A DNA stretch of 64,000 bases from VRUE01 sp035605695. GTDB taxonomy: Bacteria; Actinomycetota; Thermoleophilia; Solirubrobacterales; 70-9. The position numbers and the translations under genes were made by a program. The stretch is taken from the NCBI GenBank assembly GCA_035605695.1, contig DATNGZ010000019.1:62001-126000 (forward strand), written 5' to 3'. This document shows positions 43,901-54,000 of the stretch, one piece after another. Within the stretch, counting starts at the first letter, position 1, and each line of letters opens with the position of its first letter. The notes under the pieces were generated by a model. It did no database searches. It was not told the DNA's origin and was given only the letters and a program-made list of their open reading frames with translations.

Positions 43901-45372
43901 TCCTTTATGACTGGGAGCGGGAAGGGCACGGTGCTTGTGTGACTCCGGGGGGCTGTATCAACCTCATCTCCAGGGGTCCCGACGATGTTCCGTTCGCCAC
44001 CGCCTCCGATCTTCCCACGGATGTCGGGATCTCGCCGCCGGACCCTCTTTCCAGCGCGATCTCGGCCGACGGCGAACGGATCTATTTCCAAAATAGTGGC
44101 CGCCTCTATATGCGCGAGGGAAACGCCGTCACCTACGATCTCTCCACTCCGGAGTGTGCTGTGCCCGCGGACTGCGGCAGCGGCTTCGGGGAAGAGAGGT
44201 TCGACTGGGCCAACGAGGCCGGTGATGTCGTTCTCTTTCGTTCCTATGACAAGCTCACTGACGAGTCCGCCCCTCAAGGTAGCTTTGGTAAGAAGCTCTA
44301 CCGCTGGGATCGCGATGCGCCACCCGGCAACCGACTCACTGACCTCAGCACCGCCGTCACCCTCGCCGGCGGTGCGCAGCCACTCGCCAGGGGCATCCTC
44401 GGCGCCAGCGAGGATGGCTCTGTTGTCTACCTGGTCAACAACAAAGAGCTCTACCGGGTGGTCTGGAACGGCGGTAATCCGACGGCGGAAAGGCTTGGCC
44501 CCTACTTCGCTTTCAACCTTTCGGGCGACTCCGACGCTGGCGACTATCTCCCTCAAAATAGCGAGTTTCTGACCCTCGACCCCAACGTCTTGGATCGTTT
44601 CGACCGAGTCAGCGCCGACGGCAAATACCTGACCATCACCACGCCGCTAGCGCTGAACCTCGCAGCCGATCGCGACGAAGACCTCGACGCCTACCGCTGG
44701 GGCGAAGGGGAAGGCTGGACCTGCGTCTCCTGTCAGCTTCCCGGCGTGCCTTCGGCGGGCGGCGTCAACACGATGATCACCGAGTGCTGCGATAAAGGCG
44801 CGGGCTTTTACTCGATCTTCGTCTTCGGCGCGCCGAGCCACATGATTAGCGATGACGGCCAGCGGATCTTCTTCACTAGCCGCGACGCGCTCGTGCCCGA
44901 GGACGTCAACGGTGAGGTGAGTTGTCCACGGATCAAAATCACTAACCACAGCGGCAGTGTCTACGCCTGCGACGACGTCTACGAATGGCACGACGGCACG
45001 CTCAGCCTAATCAGCTCGGGCACCGCCAGCGAGGGCTCCTTCCTGATCGGGGTCGACTCCTCCGGCGAGGACGTCGCCTTCATCACCCACGACCGCCTCG
45101 TCGGCTGGGACACAGACAACGGCACCGATATTTATGACGCCCGCATCGGCGGCGGCTTTCCCGAGCCTCCCGCCCAGCCGGCGATCTGCGAAGGCGAAGC
45201 CTGCCGAGGCGCGGGAGCTATTGCCCCGGTGACGACAGGCGCCGGCACCGCTGTGTTTGAGGGCGCGGGCAACCCCGTCCCCAAGCACAACAAAGCCAAA
45301 GCGAAAAAACATCGCAAGAAGCACCACCACAAACACCAGCGAGCCAAGCACGACCGGAGGGCGACACGATGA
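40957..45372 (+). CDS. Giant secreted NHL / Fn3-like / WD40-like propeller protein (operon gene 1)
   Basis: 1471 aa. A long basic N-terminus precedes a signal sequence (IALSLAVFTFAALLLAPSAFA, about 49-69). Residues 85-340 hold NHL-type repeats (GVAVDGDSGNVYVSDRGNNR is typical). Two Fn3-like sandwiches follow at about 570-665 and 680-775 (GLDPNTHYFVRLAV; LKKDTDYYFRLVATN). From about 790, YEMVSPADKNQGG opens a long WD40-like propeller region ending DARIGGGFP and CEGEAC. The last 30 residues are very basic (KAKAKKHRKKHHHKHQ), which may bind anionic wall polymers. GTG start with AAGGAG 8 nt upstream. Function unknown; a surface or adhesion role is inferred. Confidence 0.85.
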   Translation: MKRHVKASSAGSTSSRGASLGSLRGAFTTRASSRRAEGSGAPAHRHGRIALSLAVFTFAALLLAPSAFASKEVINYFGTVDGSGSLGGEFHHPVGVAVNAGGNGPANAGDVYVVDSKNNRIERFDSFGNFISAWGADVIAAGKPGDVAGINPFEVCTVAADCQAAVASGGNGATSGNGSLGDPQGVAVDGDSGNVYVSDRGNNRINVYDGVGNFIASFGFDTDATTAGTDYEVCPAADVCKAGVPGAGAGQIGSSLGEILGDVLGIAVSPADGSAATGNVFLADSENRRVNTYDLDGGSPSSFGSSATFGETQPRLVAVDSRGIVYASNSKLGGEVERYDSQNANGGGTVFLAPIEASRNERQEIHFSGFADSDKFKLTCPNGEVTGYTPWTSSSEVVKKLDENYGSTCKSDVLVSGQPPYTTITLEYQGAFAATDVPTMTCFTVAGSGSCSVSTEQDGQKAALLNAGEFSQLGTQGLAVGPDSDGGGPDTDTLYVLRDPRPGNTVVQQFGPANEPGLTAAPTAVDDIHGSGASIESGGGLGLNDVSGQLLVSSEARVADGDFKHGVYILADPATIPAPGLTIDPIAAKTDTTATFSGTVDPKDALVSCKFQYSTDQLSWSDVPAPGCRSLTVTGGSQAVSANATGLDPNTHYFVRLAVSRPFILNSTITSAIVRNFDTDAPPPVISNVGAIQVTDTSARLVGAIDPRHSATGYVFEYGTTPALGSATAPLNIGSGTKPIAVSQVLGGLKKDTDYYFRLVATNATATAASAGKSFHTRATTPPPASSSNCANEGLREQQSSTRLPDCRAYEMVSPADKNQGGVDQSAFNEFQMALSRNGEAATFCTNALFGESVLGHSGQPCAPYLSKRTPTGWQTTDPVRPYCPYDRNGFTGGQQGLLNPDFDRVFIRLAESTHCAVQPIDPGAADQSFNLYRGDLTTSPSSFELVKSDSEYAGYDSVLLGGSDDFSHVVFRQAGQGDPNVLYDWEREGHGACVTPGGCINLISRGPDDVPFATASDLPTDVGISPPDPLSSAISADGERIYFQNSGRLYMREGNAVTYDLSTPECAVPADCGSGFGEERFDWANEAGDVVLFRSYDKLTDESAPQGSFGKKLYRWDRDAPPGNRLTDLSTAVTLAGGAQPLARGILGASEDGSVVYLVNNKELYRVVWNGGNPTAERLGPYFAFNLSGDSDAGDYLPQNSEFLTLDPNVLDRFDRVSADGKYLTITTPLALNLAADRDEDLDAYRWGEGEGWTCVSCQLPGVPSAGGVNTMITECCDKGAGFYSIFVFGAPSHMISDDGQRIFFTSRDALVPEDVNGEVSCPRIKITNHSGSVYACDDVYEWHDGTLSLISSGTASEGSFLIGVDSSGEDVAFITHDRLVGWDTDNGTDIYDARIGGGFPEPPAQPAICEGEACRGAGAIAPVTTGAGTAVFEGAGNPVPKHNKAKAKKHRKKHHHKHQRAKHDRRATR

Positions 45373-48300
45373 GGACGAAGAAGATCGCAACCCTTGCGGC
45401 GAGCGCCTTTGCCGCTCTCGCTGTGGCGCTGCCAGCCTCGGCGATGGCAGGGCCTGTCCTCGACCTCGACTCGAGCCACAAACCGACGATTGACCCCGTC
45501 CCCGGCGGGTCCTATGCGAAGTATGAGTACAAAATCTCCAACAGCGGCGATGCCGAAACCAGCGGGCCGATCAGCTTCGACTTCAGCATTCCCGCGGCCG
45601 GGGTCGAAATCGTCTCGGTCACCGATGAATCGGCGAAACTGCTGGAAGAATTCGGCTTGCCGCCACTGTGGGGCTGCTCGATCGCCGGCGACTCGCTCTC
45701 GCTCAGCTGCGACGGCGTTGACGCCGGCGGGGCGCTCGGCGGACCGTTCGGGATCGCTCCCGGCGAAGAGGCCTGCTTCGCTATCGCTGGACCCTGCCAC
45801 ATTATCGTCACCCTGAGGGCCGATCCGAATGCCACGGCGACCACCGTGCACCCCACTGCGACTGTTTGCGGCGGCGGTGCCACAACCTGCCCGACGGCAG
45901 CTGCGAGCGCGCCGGAGGAACCCTTCGACGTGGTCCCGGCCGGCTTCAAGATTAAAAGCGTCGACGGCGGCGTGCTAAAGCAAAACGGCGATCCGGAGAC
46001 CCAAGCGGGCGCCCACCCTCACACCGCCTTCGTCGAGTTCTTCACAAACACCCTGCTCGATCCGAAAGGGGCCGAGTACTCGGCCGAGGACTTCCAGGAC
46101 GTGATCACCGAACTGCCGCCGGGAGTGGTGGGCAACCCCCAGGCGCTCCCCCGCTGCACCCAGCAACAACTGGTGACCTCCAACTGTCCCGCGGCGAGCC
46201 AGGTCGGCACGGTGAAGATCTGGTTTGCCAACTTCGCCGACCCCAGCAAAGTTCCCCTTTATAACGTCCAGCCGAGCTTTGGCACGCCGGCGCTGCTCTC
46301 TTTCAACTACCTCAATACCCTGGTCCAGGTCTACGTCAAGCTGCGCAGCGGCGATGACTACGGGGTCAGGGTGATCGCCAAAAACGCCCCCCAGACCCTG
46401 CCGGTCAAAGGCGTCACCTTCACCGTCTGGGGCGTCCCCGGGGATCCCAGCCACACCGACGAGCGTCAGTGCCCGGGCGCAGCCATCAATTACGGCTGCG
46501 CCGGCGAGACGCCGCCAAAGCCCTTCTTTACCCTGCCGACCTCCTGCACGGGGCCGGTGGAGACCTTCCTCGAACTGACCACCTGGCAGGGCCACTCCGA
46601 CAGCGGCAGCTTCATCTCCCACGACAACGGGATCCCGCCCAATCCGATCGGTGCCGAGGGCTGCAGCGCGGTGGACTTCTCCCCGACGCTTGAAGCGAGG
46701 CCCACCACCAACGTCGCCGACGCCCCATCGGGCCTCGACTTCGACCTGCACGTGCCCCAGCACGAAAAATGCGAAGAAGGCCCGCCGCTGAGCTGCGAAA
46801 ACGCCGAGGCCCACCTGCGCGACACCACGATCACCTTGCCCGAGGGCCTGGTGATCAACCCCGCAGGAGCCAATGGCCTCGGCGGCTGCTCACTGGCCCA
46901 GTTCGGCTACACCAACACCGAAGCCGGCGTGATCCACACCACTCCCGAGGCGGCGAGCTGCCCCGATAACTCCAAGCTCGGCACGGTGCAAGTCGACAGC
47001 CCCCTGGTCGACCACCCGCTAAAAGGCGCCGTCTACATCGCCAACCCCTACCAAAACCCCTTCAACTCCCTCCTCGCCCTCTACATCACCCTCGATGACC
47101 CACAGACGGGCACGGTGGTCAAGCTGGCCGGCAAAGTAAGCGCCGATCCCAACACCGGACGGCTCACCACCACGGTCACCGAAAATCCCCAGCTGCCGTT
47201 CGAAGACTTCAAGCTGCACTTCTTCGGCGGCGCCGGCGGCGCCCTGCGCACCCCCGCGGTCTGCGGCACCTACACCACCACCTCAGTGCTGACGCCCTGG
47301 TCGGCACCCGAATCGGGCCCGCCGGCTACCCCGGGCGACCCCTGGGCGATCACCCAGGCACCGGGCGGGGGCACCTGCCCGACCGCCCAGGGTGCCCGGC
47401 CCAACACCCCTGACCTTGACGCCGGTGCGCTGAGCCCGATCGCCGCCGCCTCGACCCCCACCGTGGTCAACCTGAGGCGTCCCGACGGCTCCCAGGAATT
47501 CTCCACCGTCAACCTCACCCTGCCGCCGGGGATGACCGGCAAGCTGGCCGGAATTCAGGCCTGCCCTGAGGCGGCCCTGGCGGCTGCCTCCTCGCACTCA
47601 GGCCAAGCCGAGCGCTCCTCGCCGAGCTGCCCAGCGGCCTCGCGAATTGGCACCGTAGATGTCGCTGCCGGCGCCGGCCCAGCCCCCTACCACGCCCAGG
47701 GAATCGCCTACCTCACAGGCCCCTACAAAGCCGCGCCGCTGGGCATGGCGATCATCACCCCGGCCACCGCCGGTCCCTTTGACCTCGGCACCGTGGTGGT
47801 GCGGGTAGCGCTCCACGTCAACTCCGAGACGGCGCAGATCACCGCGATCTCCGATCCGATCCCCCACATCCTGGCGGGCATTCCGCTCGACGTCAGATCG
47901 GCTCAGGTAAAGCTCGATCGCCCCAATTTCACCCTCAACGGCACCAGCTGTGACCCGCTGGCCTTCTCGGGCAACCTTGTCTCCACCCTGGGCCAGAGCG
48001 CGCCGCTTGCCGAGCGCTTCCAACTCGGCGAGTGTGGCCGCCTTGGCTTCAAACCCAAACTGGCCCTGCGCCTGATCGGCGGCACCAAGCGCGGCGCCCA
48101 CCCCGCCTTTAGAGCGACCCTTAGCATGCCCGCCGCCGGCGCCAACATCGCCTCGGCCTCGGTCGCGCTGCCGCACTCGGAGTTCCTCGACCAGGCCCAC
48201 ATCGGCACCGTCTGCACCAGGGTGCAGTTCGCCGCCGATCAGTGCCCGGCCGCCTCGGTCTACGGGCACGCCGTGGGGACCAGCCCGCTGTTGGACTATG

Positions 48301-48680
48301 CCGTGCAGGGCCCCGTCTACCTGCGCTCCTCCTCCAACAAGCTGCCGGACTTGGTGATGGCCCTGCACGGGCCACCCTCCCAGCCGATCGAGGTCGATGC
48401 GGTCGGCCGCGTGGACTCGATCAAGGGCGGCATCCGCAGCAGCTTCGAAGCGGTGCCAGACGTGCCCTTGACCCAGGTCGTCTTGTCCATGGAAGGCGGC
48501 AAGAAGGGCCTGCTGCAGAACTCGACCAACGTCTGCAACGGCAAGAACCTCGCCACAGCGGAATTCGAGGCCCAAAACGGCAAGGTCTATGACTTCAAGC
48601 CGCCGCTGAGAGCGCAGTGCAAGAAGCCGCGCAAAGCCAACAAACGTCATCACCGCGCCGCCCGGCACGCGGTGCGCTAG
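45369..48680 (+). CDS. Giant secreted protein with four Cys-containing LPxG-type modules (operon gene 2)
   Basis: 1103 aa, ATGA overlap with gene 1. Signal peptide MRTKKIATLAASAFAALAVALPASAMA, then a DUF11-like sandwich (GGSYAKYEYKISNSGDAETSG). Four copies of a module begin near residues 246, 490, 717 and 933: LP.G, a Cys about 15 on, a second Cys-Pro 10-30 later, then S..GTV.V, L.G.VY.. and a PY.NP or LPDL strand. The two cysteines probably form a disulphide. It ends in a basic tail (CKKPRKANKRHHRAARH). Paralogous to gene 4 over its length. I know no described function. Confidence 0.82.
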   Translation: MRTKKIATLAASAFAALAVALPASAMAGPVLDLDSSHKPTIDPVPGGSYAKYEYKISNSGDAETSGPISFDFSIPAAGVEIVSVTDESAKLLEEFGLPPLWGCSIAGDSLSLSCDGVDAGGALGGPFGIAPGEEACFAIAGPCHIIVTLRADPNATATTVHPTATVCGGGATTCPTAAASAPEEPFDVVPAGFKIKSVDGGVLKQNGDPETQAGAHPHTAFVEFFTNTLLDPKGAEYSAEDFQDVITELPPGVVGNPQALPRCTQQQLVTSNCPAASQVGTVKIWFANFADPSKVPLYNVQPSFGTPALLSFNYLNTLVQVYVKLRSGDDYGVRVIAKNAPQTLPVKGVTFTVWGVPGDPSHTDERQCPGAAINYGCAGETPPKPFFTLPTSCTGPVETFLELTTWQGHSDSGSFISHDNGIPPNPIGAEGCSAVDFSPTLEARPTTNVADAPSGLDFDLHVPQHEKCEEGPPLSCENAEAHLRDTTITLPEGLVINPAGANGLGGCSLAQFGYTNTEAGVIHTTPEAASCPDNSKLGTVQVDSPLVDHPLKGAVYIANPYQNPFNSLLALYITLDDPQTGTVVKLAGKVSADPNTGRLTTTVTENPQLPFEDFKLHFFGGAGGALRTPAVCGTYTTTSVLTPWSAPESGPPATPGDPWAITQAPGGGTCPTAQGARPNTPDLDAGALSPIAAASTPTVVNLRRPDGSQEFSTVNLTLPPGMTGKLAGIQACPEAALAAASSHSGQAERSSPSCPAASRIGTVDVAAGAGPAPYHAQGIAYLTGPYKAAPLGMAIITPATAGPFDLGTVVVRVALHVNSETAQITAISDPIPHILAGIPLDVRSAQVKLDRPNFTLNGTSCDPLAFSGNLVSTLGQSAPLAERFQLGECGRLGFKPKLALRLIGGTKRGAHPAFRATLSMPAAGANIASASVALPHSEFLDQAHIGTVCTRVQFAADQCPAASVYGHAVGTSPLLDYAVQGPVYLRSSSNKLPDLVMALHGPPSQPIEVDAVGRVDSIKGGIRSSFEAVPDVPLTQVVLSMEGGKKGLLQNSTNVCNGKNLATAEFEAQNGKVYDFKPPLRAQCKKPRKANKRHHRAARHAVR

Positions 48681-48698
48681 CCCCGAGCTCCAAAGACG

Positions 48699-51014
48699 AT
48701 GCCGATTGCCCCAAAGCGCCGCCGCTCACTCAGCGGCGGCGCCCTAGCTCTGACTCTGATCGCGCTGCTTTGGCCCGCTGCCTCCCAGGTGCAGGCAGCG
48801 GCGCCGTCGATCGGCGCGGTCTGGGCATCGGCGGTCTTCTCCTCGACCGCGCGCCTCTCCGCCCAGATAAACCCCAACGGCCTCTTTTCCTCCTACCACT
48901 TCGACTACATCACCAAAGCGGCATATGAGGCTAACTTGGCGGCCGCCAAAGATCCCTTCGCCGGCGCCTCGCGGGCGCCGATCGCAAACGATGCCAGCAT
49001 CGGCTCGGGATCGAGCCCGGTGGCGGTCTTGCAGTTGCTCTCCAGCCTCACGCCCGACACCGCCTATCGCTACCGGGTGGTGGCCAAAAACTCCACCACC
49101 GCGACCGGCCCGACCCTCATCTTCATTACCCACCCAAGCGGTGGAGGCGCTGGGCTCCCCGACGGGCGCGGCTGGGAGCTGGTCTCACCGGTCGACAAGA
49201 ACGGTGGACAGGTCGAGGCGCCCGGCGCGATCGCCAAAGGCGGCGTCTTGCAGGCCGCCGCCAACGGACAGTCGATCACCTACGGCTCAGCGGCCTCCTT
49301 TGCCGCTGGCACGGGAGCCCCGCCGGCGAGCCAGTACCTGGCGACTCGGGTAAGTGGCGGCTGGGCCACCGAGAACATCACCGCCCCGATCTTCTCGGGC
49401 GCCTATGAGGCAACCGACCAGGGCGTCCCCTACCAACTCTTCTCCGCTGATCTGACCAGGGGCTTGCTGCTGAACGGCGATCACTGTCGCGGTGAGGGCA
49501 CGGGCTGCGCGGTGGCAAACCCGCCGCTGCCCGGCACCGATGCCCCGGCGGGCTACCAGAACTACTACCTGCGCCAGGGCGGTTCTTTCGCGTCGCTGCT
49601 CGGCGCCCAAAACGCCGGCTTCCTCTCGCTCGAGCCAAAAGCGTTCGACCTGCGCTTCGTCGGGGCTTCCGCAGACCTGGCCCATCCAGTGCTCTTGACC
49701 TGCGCCGCCCTGAGCGCCAACGCAACACAAGCGCCCCTGGGGGAAGGCTGCGATTCCACCAAAGGCAATCTCTATGAGTACTCCGCGGGGAGCGGCCTCA
49801 GTCTGGTGAACCTCAAACCAGGCGAGACACAGGGCACGCCTGGCGCCGCTCTCGCCGCCCAATCTGGCGCGGTCTCAAGCGATGGCTCGCGCGTCTACTG
49901 GACCGACCTCGCTACGGGGAACCTCTACTTGCGCGCCGGGGGGCAGACCAAACAGGCAGACGAAGACGCCGGGGGAGGGGCCGCCTTTGAGACCGCCTCC
50001 GCCGATGGCGCCGTCGCCTTCTTCACTGTGGGTGAACACCTCTGGCGTTATCTGACCGGCAGCGACACCGCAACAGACCTGACCCCTTCGGGTGGGGTGA
50101 AAGGCGTGCTTGGCGCCTCCGCCGATGGCGCCTACCTCTACTACCAAGACAGCTCGGGGCTGCGGCTCTGGCACGCCGGCGCGACGACGACGGTGGCGCC
50201 GGGAGCCGAAGCGGCCGACGAAGGCAACTGGCCATCCACGACCGGTACCGCGCGGGTCTCGGCCGATGGCAGCCACCTGCTCTTCGTCTCCAAAGCACCG
50301 CTCACCGAATACGACAACACCGATCTAAGCAGCGGTAGTCCTGACTCGGAGGTCTACCTCTATGACGCAAACGGCGCCGCCGCCCTGGCCTGCGTGTCTT
50401 GCAACCCGACCTTTGGCAGGCCGATCGGCCCATCGACCATCCCCGGCTCTGTCCCCAACGGCACCGCCCTTGGCTCGACCAACTCCTATAAGCCCCGTTC
50501 CCTCTCGGCTAATGGGCGCCGCGTCTTCTTCGATTCCAAAGACGCGCTGGCCCTCGCCGACACCAACAATGCAAGCGACGCCTACCAGTGGGAGGCCCAA
50601 GGCGAAGGTAGCTGCACACGGGCGGGCGGCTGCATCAGCCTGCTCTCCTCCGGTCGCTCGGCTGGCGGGGCACGCATCATTGATGCCTCAGCCGATGGGG
50701 CCGATGCCTTTTTCCTCACCGATGCCTCTTTGGTCGATGCAGACCCAGGCGCAATCGATCTCTATGACGCCAGGATCGGCGGTGGCTTCCCAGGCTCATC
50801 ACCCCCGATCATCTGCGAGGGCGATGCCTGTCAGCCCTTGCCCTCGGCCCCCACCGACCCAACCCTGACAACGCTGCTCACCGGGCCTGGCAACCCGGCG
50901 GTGCGCTACCCGAAATCGAAGAAGCGCTGCAAGAAAGGCACGCTCAAGCGCAAGGGCAAGTGCGTGAAGAAGCCAAGCAAGAAGGGCGCGAGCAAAGGGG
51001 GACGCGGGCGATGA
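48699..51014 (+). CDS. Secreted Fn3-like / WD40-like propeller protein (operon gene 3)
   Basis: 771 aa, 18 nt after gene 2. Signal peptide about 1-32 (LALTLIALLWPAASQVQA). An Fn3-like domain at 35-130 (SLTPDTAYRYRVVAKNS). WELVSPVDKNGGQ then opens a propeller-like region with repeated (S)ADG motifs (VSSDGSRVYWTD, VSADGSHLLFVS, LSANGRRVFFDS). The end DARIGGGFPG and CEGDAC matches gene 1, so genes 1 and 3 are partial paralogues. The tail KKRCKKGTLKRKGKCVKKPSK is the Lys-rich two-Cys motif seen in other actinobacterial surface proteins. Exported, probably wall-associated. Confidence 0.83.
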   Translation: MPIAPKRRRSLSGGALALTLIALLWPAASQVQAAAPSIGAVWASAVFSSTARLSAQINPNGLFSSYHFDYITKAAYEANLAAAKDPFAGASRAPIANDASIGSGSSPVAVLQLLSSLTPDTAYRYRVVAKNSTTATGPTLIFITHPSGGGAGLPDGRGWELVSPVDKNGGQVEAPGAIAKGGVLQAAANGQSITYGSAASFAAGTGAPPASQYLATRVSGGWATENITAPIFSGAYEATDQGVPYQLFSADLTRGLLLNGDHCRGEGTGCAVANPPLPGTDAPAGYQNYYLRQGGSFASLLGAQNAGFLSLEPKAFDLRFVGASADLAHPVLLTCAALSANATQAPLGEGCDSTKGNLYEYSAGSGLSLVNLKPGETQGTPGAALAAQSGAVSSDGSRVYWTDLATGNLYLRAGGQTKQADEDAGGGAAFETASADGAVAFFTVGEHLWRYLTGSDTATDLTPSGGVKGVLGASADGAYLYYQDSSGLRLWHAGATTTVAPGAEAADEGNWPSTTGTARVSADGSHLLFVSKAPLTEYDNTDLSSGSPDSEVYLYDANGAAALACVSCNPTFGRPIGPSTIPGSVPNGTALGSTNSYKPRSLSANGRRVFFDSKDALALADTNNASDAYQWEAQGEGSCTRAGGCISLLSSGRSAGGARIIDASADGADAFFLTDASLVDADPGAIDLYDARIGGGFPGSSPPIICEGDACQPLPSAPTDPTLTTLLTGPGNPAVRYPKSKKRCKKGTLKRKGKCVKKPSKKGASKGGRGR

Positions 51015-54000
51015 GGGGTCTGGGCGCCATGACAGCCGTTCTCGCGGCGTTGCTATTTGCGAGCGCCTCAGCCCAAGCCGCTGCACCGGTTCTTGGTCCG
51101 GTTTCCGCCACCAACATCCAGGGCGTCTCTGCCCTGCTCAAGGGCACGGTGGACCCCGAAGGACTTCCCACCGGCTACCTCTTCGAATACGCCACCGCCT
51201 CCAACTTTGCCGGGGCGGCGAAAACGGTTTCCTCTGCGGCTGGCTCCGGCACAGAGCTCCGTCCCGCACGCGTGGCGATCGCCGGATTGAACCCCAACAC
51301 CACTTACTTCTATCGCTTGGTGGCCACTAACTCCTCGGGAACTACTACCGGAATATCGGCTTCCTTCAAAACCACCAAAGGATTCGGCTTCCTCCCGGGC
51401 ACGCAGGGCTTTACCGCGCGCGCGAGCGCCGACGGTGGCGCGCCGGCGACTCGCTCAGGCGAACATCCCTACCAACTCGGCTTCACGATCGGATTGAGCC
51501 AAGGTGGCGAATTCGAGGACCAGCCGGGAGCGGTCTTCTCTGACGGCGACGTCCGCGACCTCTCGATCGAGATGCCACCGGGGCTGATCGTCAACCCCAA
51601 TGCGCTCGATAAGTGCACCCTGGCCCAGTTCCACACCCCGCGTGCCTCGTCCTTTGAAACGAGCCGGTCAGGGGAGGGCTGCCCTGAGCGCAGCCAGGTG
51701 GGAACGGTCGAGGTCAAAACAAGTCTCGACGGCGGCAAAGCACGCCGCTTTGGCCTCTTTAACCTCGAGCCCGCCCCCGGCGTTCCCGCCCAGCTCGGCG
51801 CATCTCCCTTCGGCGCCCCGATCGTCTTGGACGTCGACCTCGATGCCAACCCAGATGGCTCCTACGTCTTGAGCCTGCAAGCGACGGGCATACCTCAGTC
51901 TCTCGACCTCCATGGGCTTGACTTCGAGCTCTGGGGAACCCCCTGGGCTGCTTCCCACAACGGCGAACGGGGCAACTGCCTAAACGAGGCAGAGCCTAAC
52001 TTCCCCTGGGCCAAATGCTCGGTCGGGGAGCCAGTCACCCGCCCACCTGCGGCCTACGTGACCCTGCCTGCCGCCTGCTCGGGGCCACTCTTCTTCACTG
52101 CTACCGCCAGCTCTTGGCAACAACCCGCCCAGGTATCCGCACAGGCATTGAACCGCACCTCCGCGGGGGCACAGGCCGAAATGAGCTGCAAAAGCCTCGT
52201 CTTTACGCCCAAACCGCTGGGCCAGCTAAACGACACCAAGGCCTCCTCGCCCTCGGGTTACAGCTTCCGCCTCACAGAGGACCTCGCCAACCTCATCAAC
52301 CCCGACCAGTTCACCCACCCACCGGTGCGCAAGGCAATTGTCAGTCTGCCCCCCGGGGTCAGCGTCAACCCCTCGGTGGGGGCAGGCCTCGGTGTCTGCT
52401 CGGCAGCCCAATACGCGGCGGAGAGCGCATTCAGCCCCCAGGGAGCCAACTGCCCCAACACTTCAAAGCTCGGCGACTTTGAAGTGAAAACGCCGCTCTT
52501 TGACGGCCGCTTCGAAGGGGCGATCTACCTCGCCGCCCCCTATGACAATCCCTTCAACACCTTGGTCTCCGTTTACCTCGTGGCGCGCCTGCCCGAGCGC
52601 GGCCTGCTGATCAAGCTTGCCGGCCGAGTCGACCCCGACCCCGGAACCGGCAACCTCCTCGCCAGCTTCGACGGGTTGCCCCAGCTCCCCTACACCGACC
52701 TCGACCTGACCTTCCGCACCGGCCAGCGCGCCTTCCTGGTCACCCCCCCCGCCTGCGGGCCTGCCACCAGCCAGATCGAGATGACCCCCTGGGCGCTTGC
52801 CTTCTCACCGGGACACTCCGGCGCCGCCCCCTTCGCCCCCGCCCACGCCGCCACCTCGACCCAGATCACGACGGGGATCGGCGGCGGCCCCTGCCCGGCG
52901 GGCACGCCGCCCTTCAACCCCGCGGTGGTCGCAGGCGGGGTCAACTCCAACGTAAATTCTTACACCCCCTACTTCATCCACATCACCCGCCAAGACACCG
53001 AACAGGAGCTCACTTCCTACGCGCTCACATTGCCCGAGGGGATCACCGGCAAGCTGGCCGGCATCCCCTTCTGCCCCGAGGCGGCGATCGCGGCGGCGAG
53101 GTCAAAGAGCGGCGTCGCCGAGGAACGGTCCCCCTCCTGCCCGGCGGCCTCGGAGGTGGGCCACGTGCAGACCGGCTACGGGGTAGGGGACTCGCTCACC
53201 TACACCAACGGCAAGATCTACCTAGCCGGCCCCTACAACGGCCAGCCGCTCTCGGTCGTCGTGATCAACCCCGCCACGGTCGGCCCCTTTGACTTGGGAG
53301 TGGTCGTGATTCGCTCGGCTTTCTCGGTAAACGAACACACCGCCCAGCTGCAGATCGACAAATCGGCCTCCGATCGCATCCCCCACATCCTCGGCGGCAT
53401 CCCCCTGCACCTAAGGGACGTCCGCATCTACATGGACCGCTACCAGTTCACCCACAACCCCTCCAGCTGCGCTGCGGGCAACCTGATCTCCAACCTGAGC
53501 GGCGCCGGGGCTGACTTCGCCTCGGGCGCCGATGACTCCACCGCGACCCAGACAAGGCACTTCCAGTTGCTCAACTGCCTCACCTTGGGCTTCAAGCCCA
53601 AGCTCGGCATAAGGCTCAGGGGCCCGACCAGAAGAGGCGCCTACCCCCAGCTGCGCGCCACCTTCGCCGCCAGGGGCCAGGGCGACACCAACCTCAAAGA
53701 AATCCAGGTCTCGCTGCCCCACTCGGAGTTCTTGGCCCAAAACCACATCAAGGCGATCTGCACCAGGGCGCAGTTCAAAGCCGAGAGGTGCCCGCCGGCG
53801 TCGGTCTACGGCTCGGCCACCGCCTTCACGCCGCTCTTTGACGAGCCGCTCAAGGGCAACGTCTACCTGCGCTCCTCGGCCAACAAGCTGCCCGACCTGG
53901 TCGCCTCGCTGAGATCAGGGGCGATCCGCATCGTCGTCGAGGGAAGTATCGGACCGACCAAGCAGGGCGGGATCAGCGCCCTGTTCAAGAACCTCCCCGA

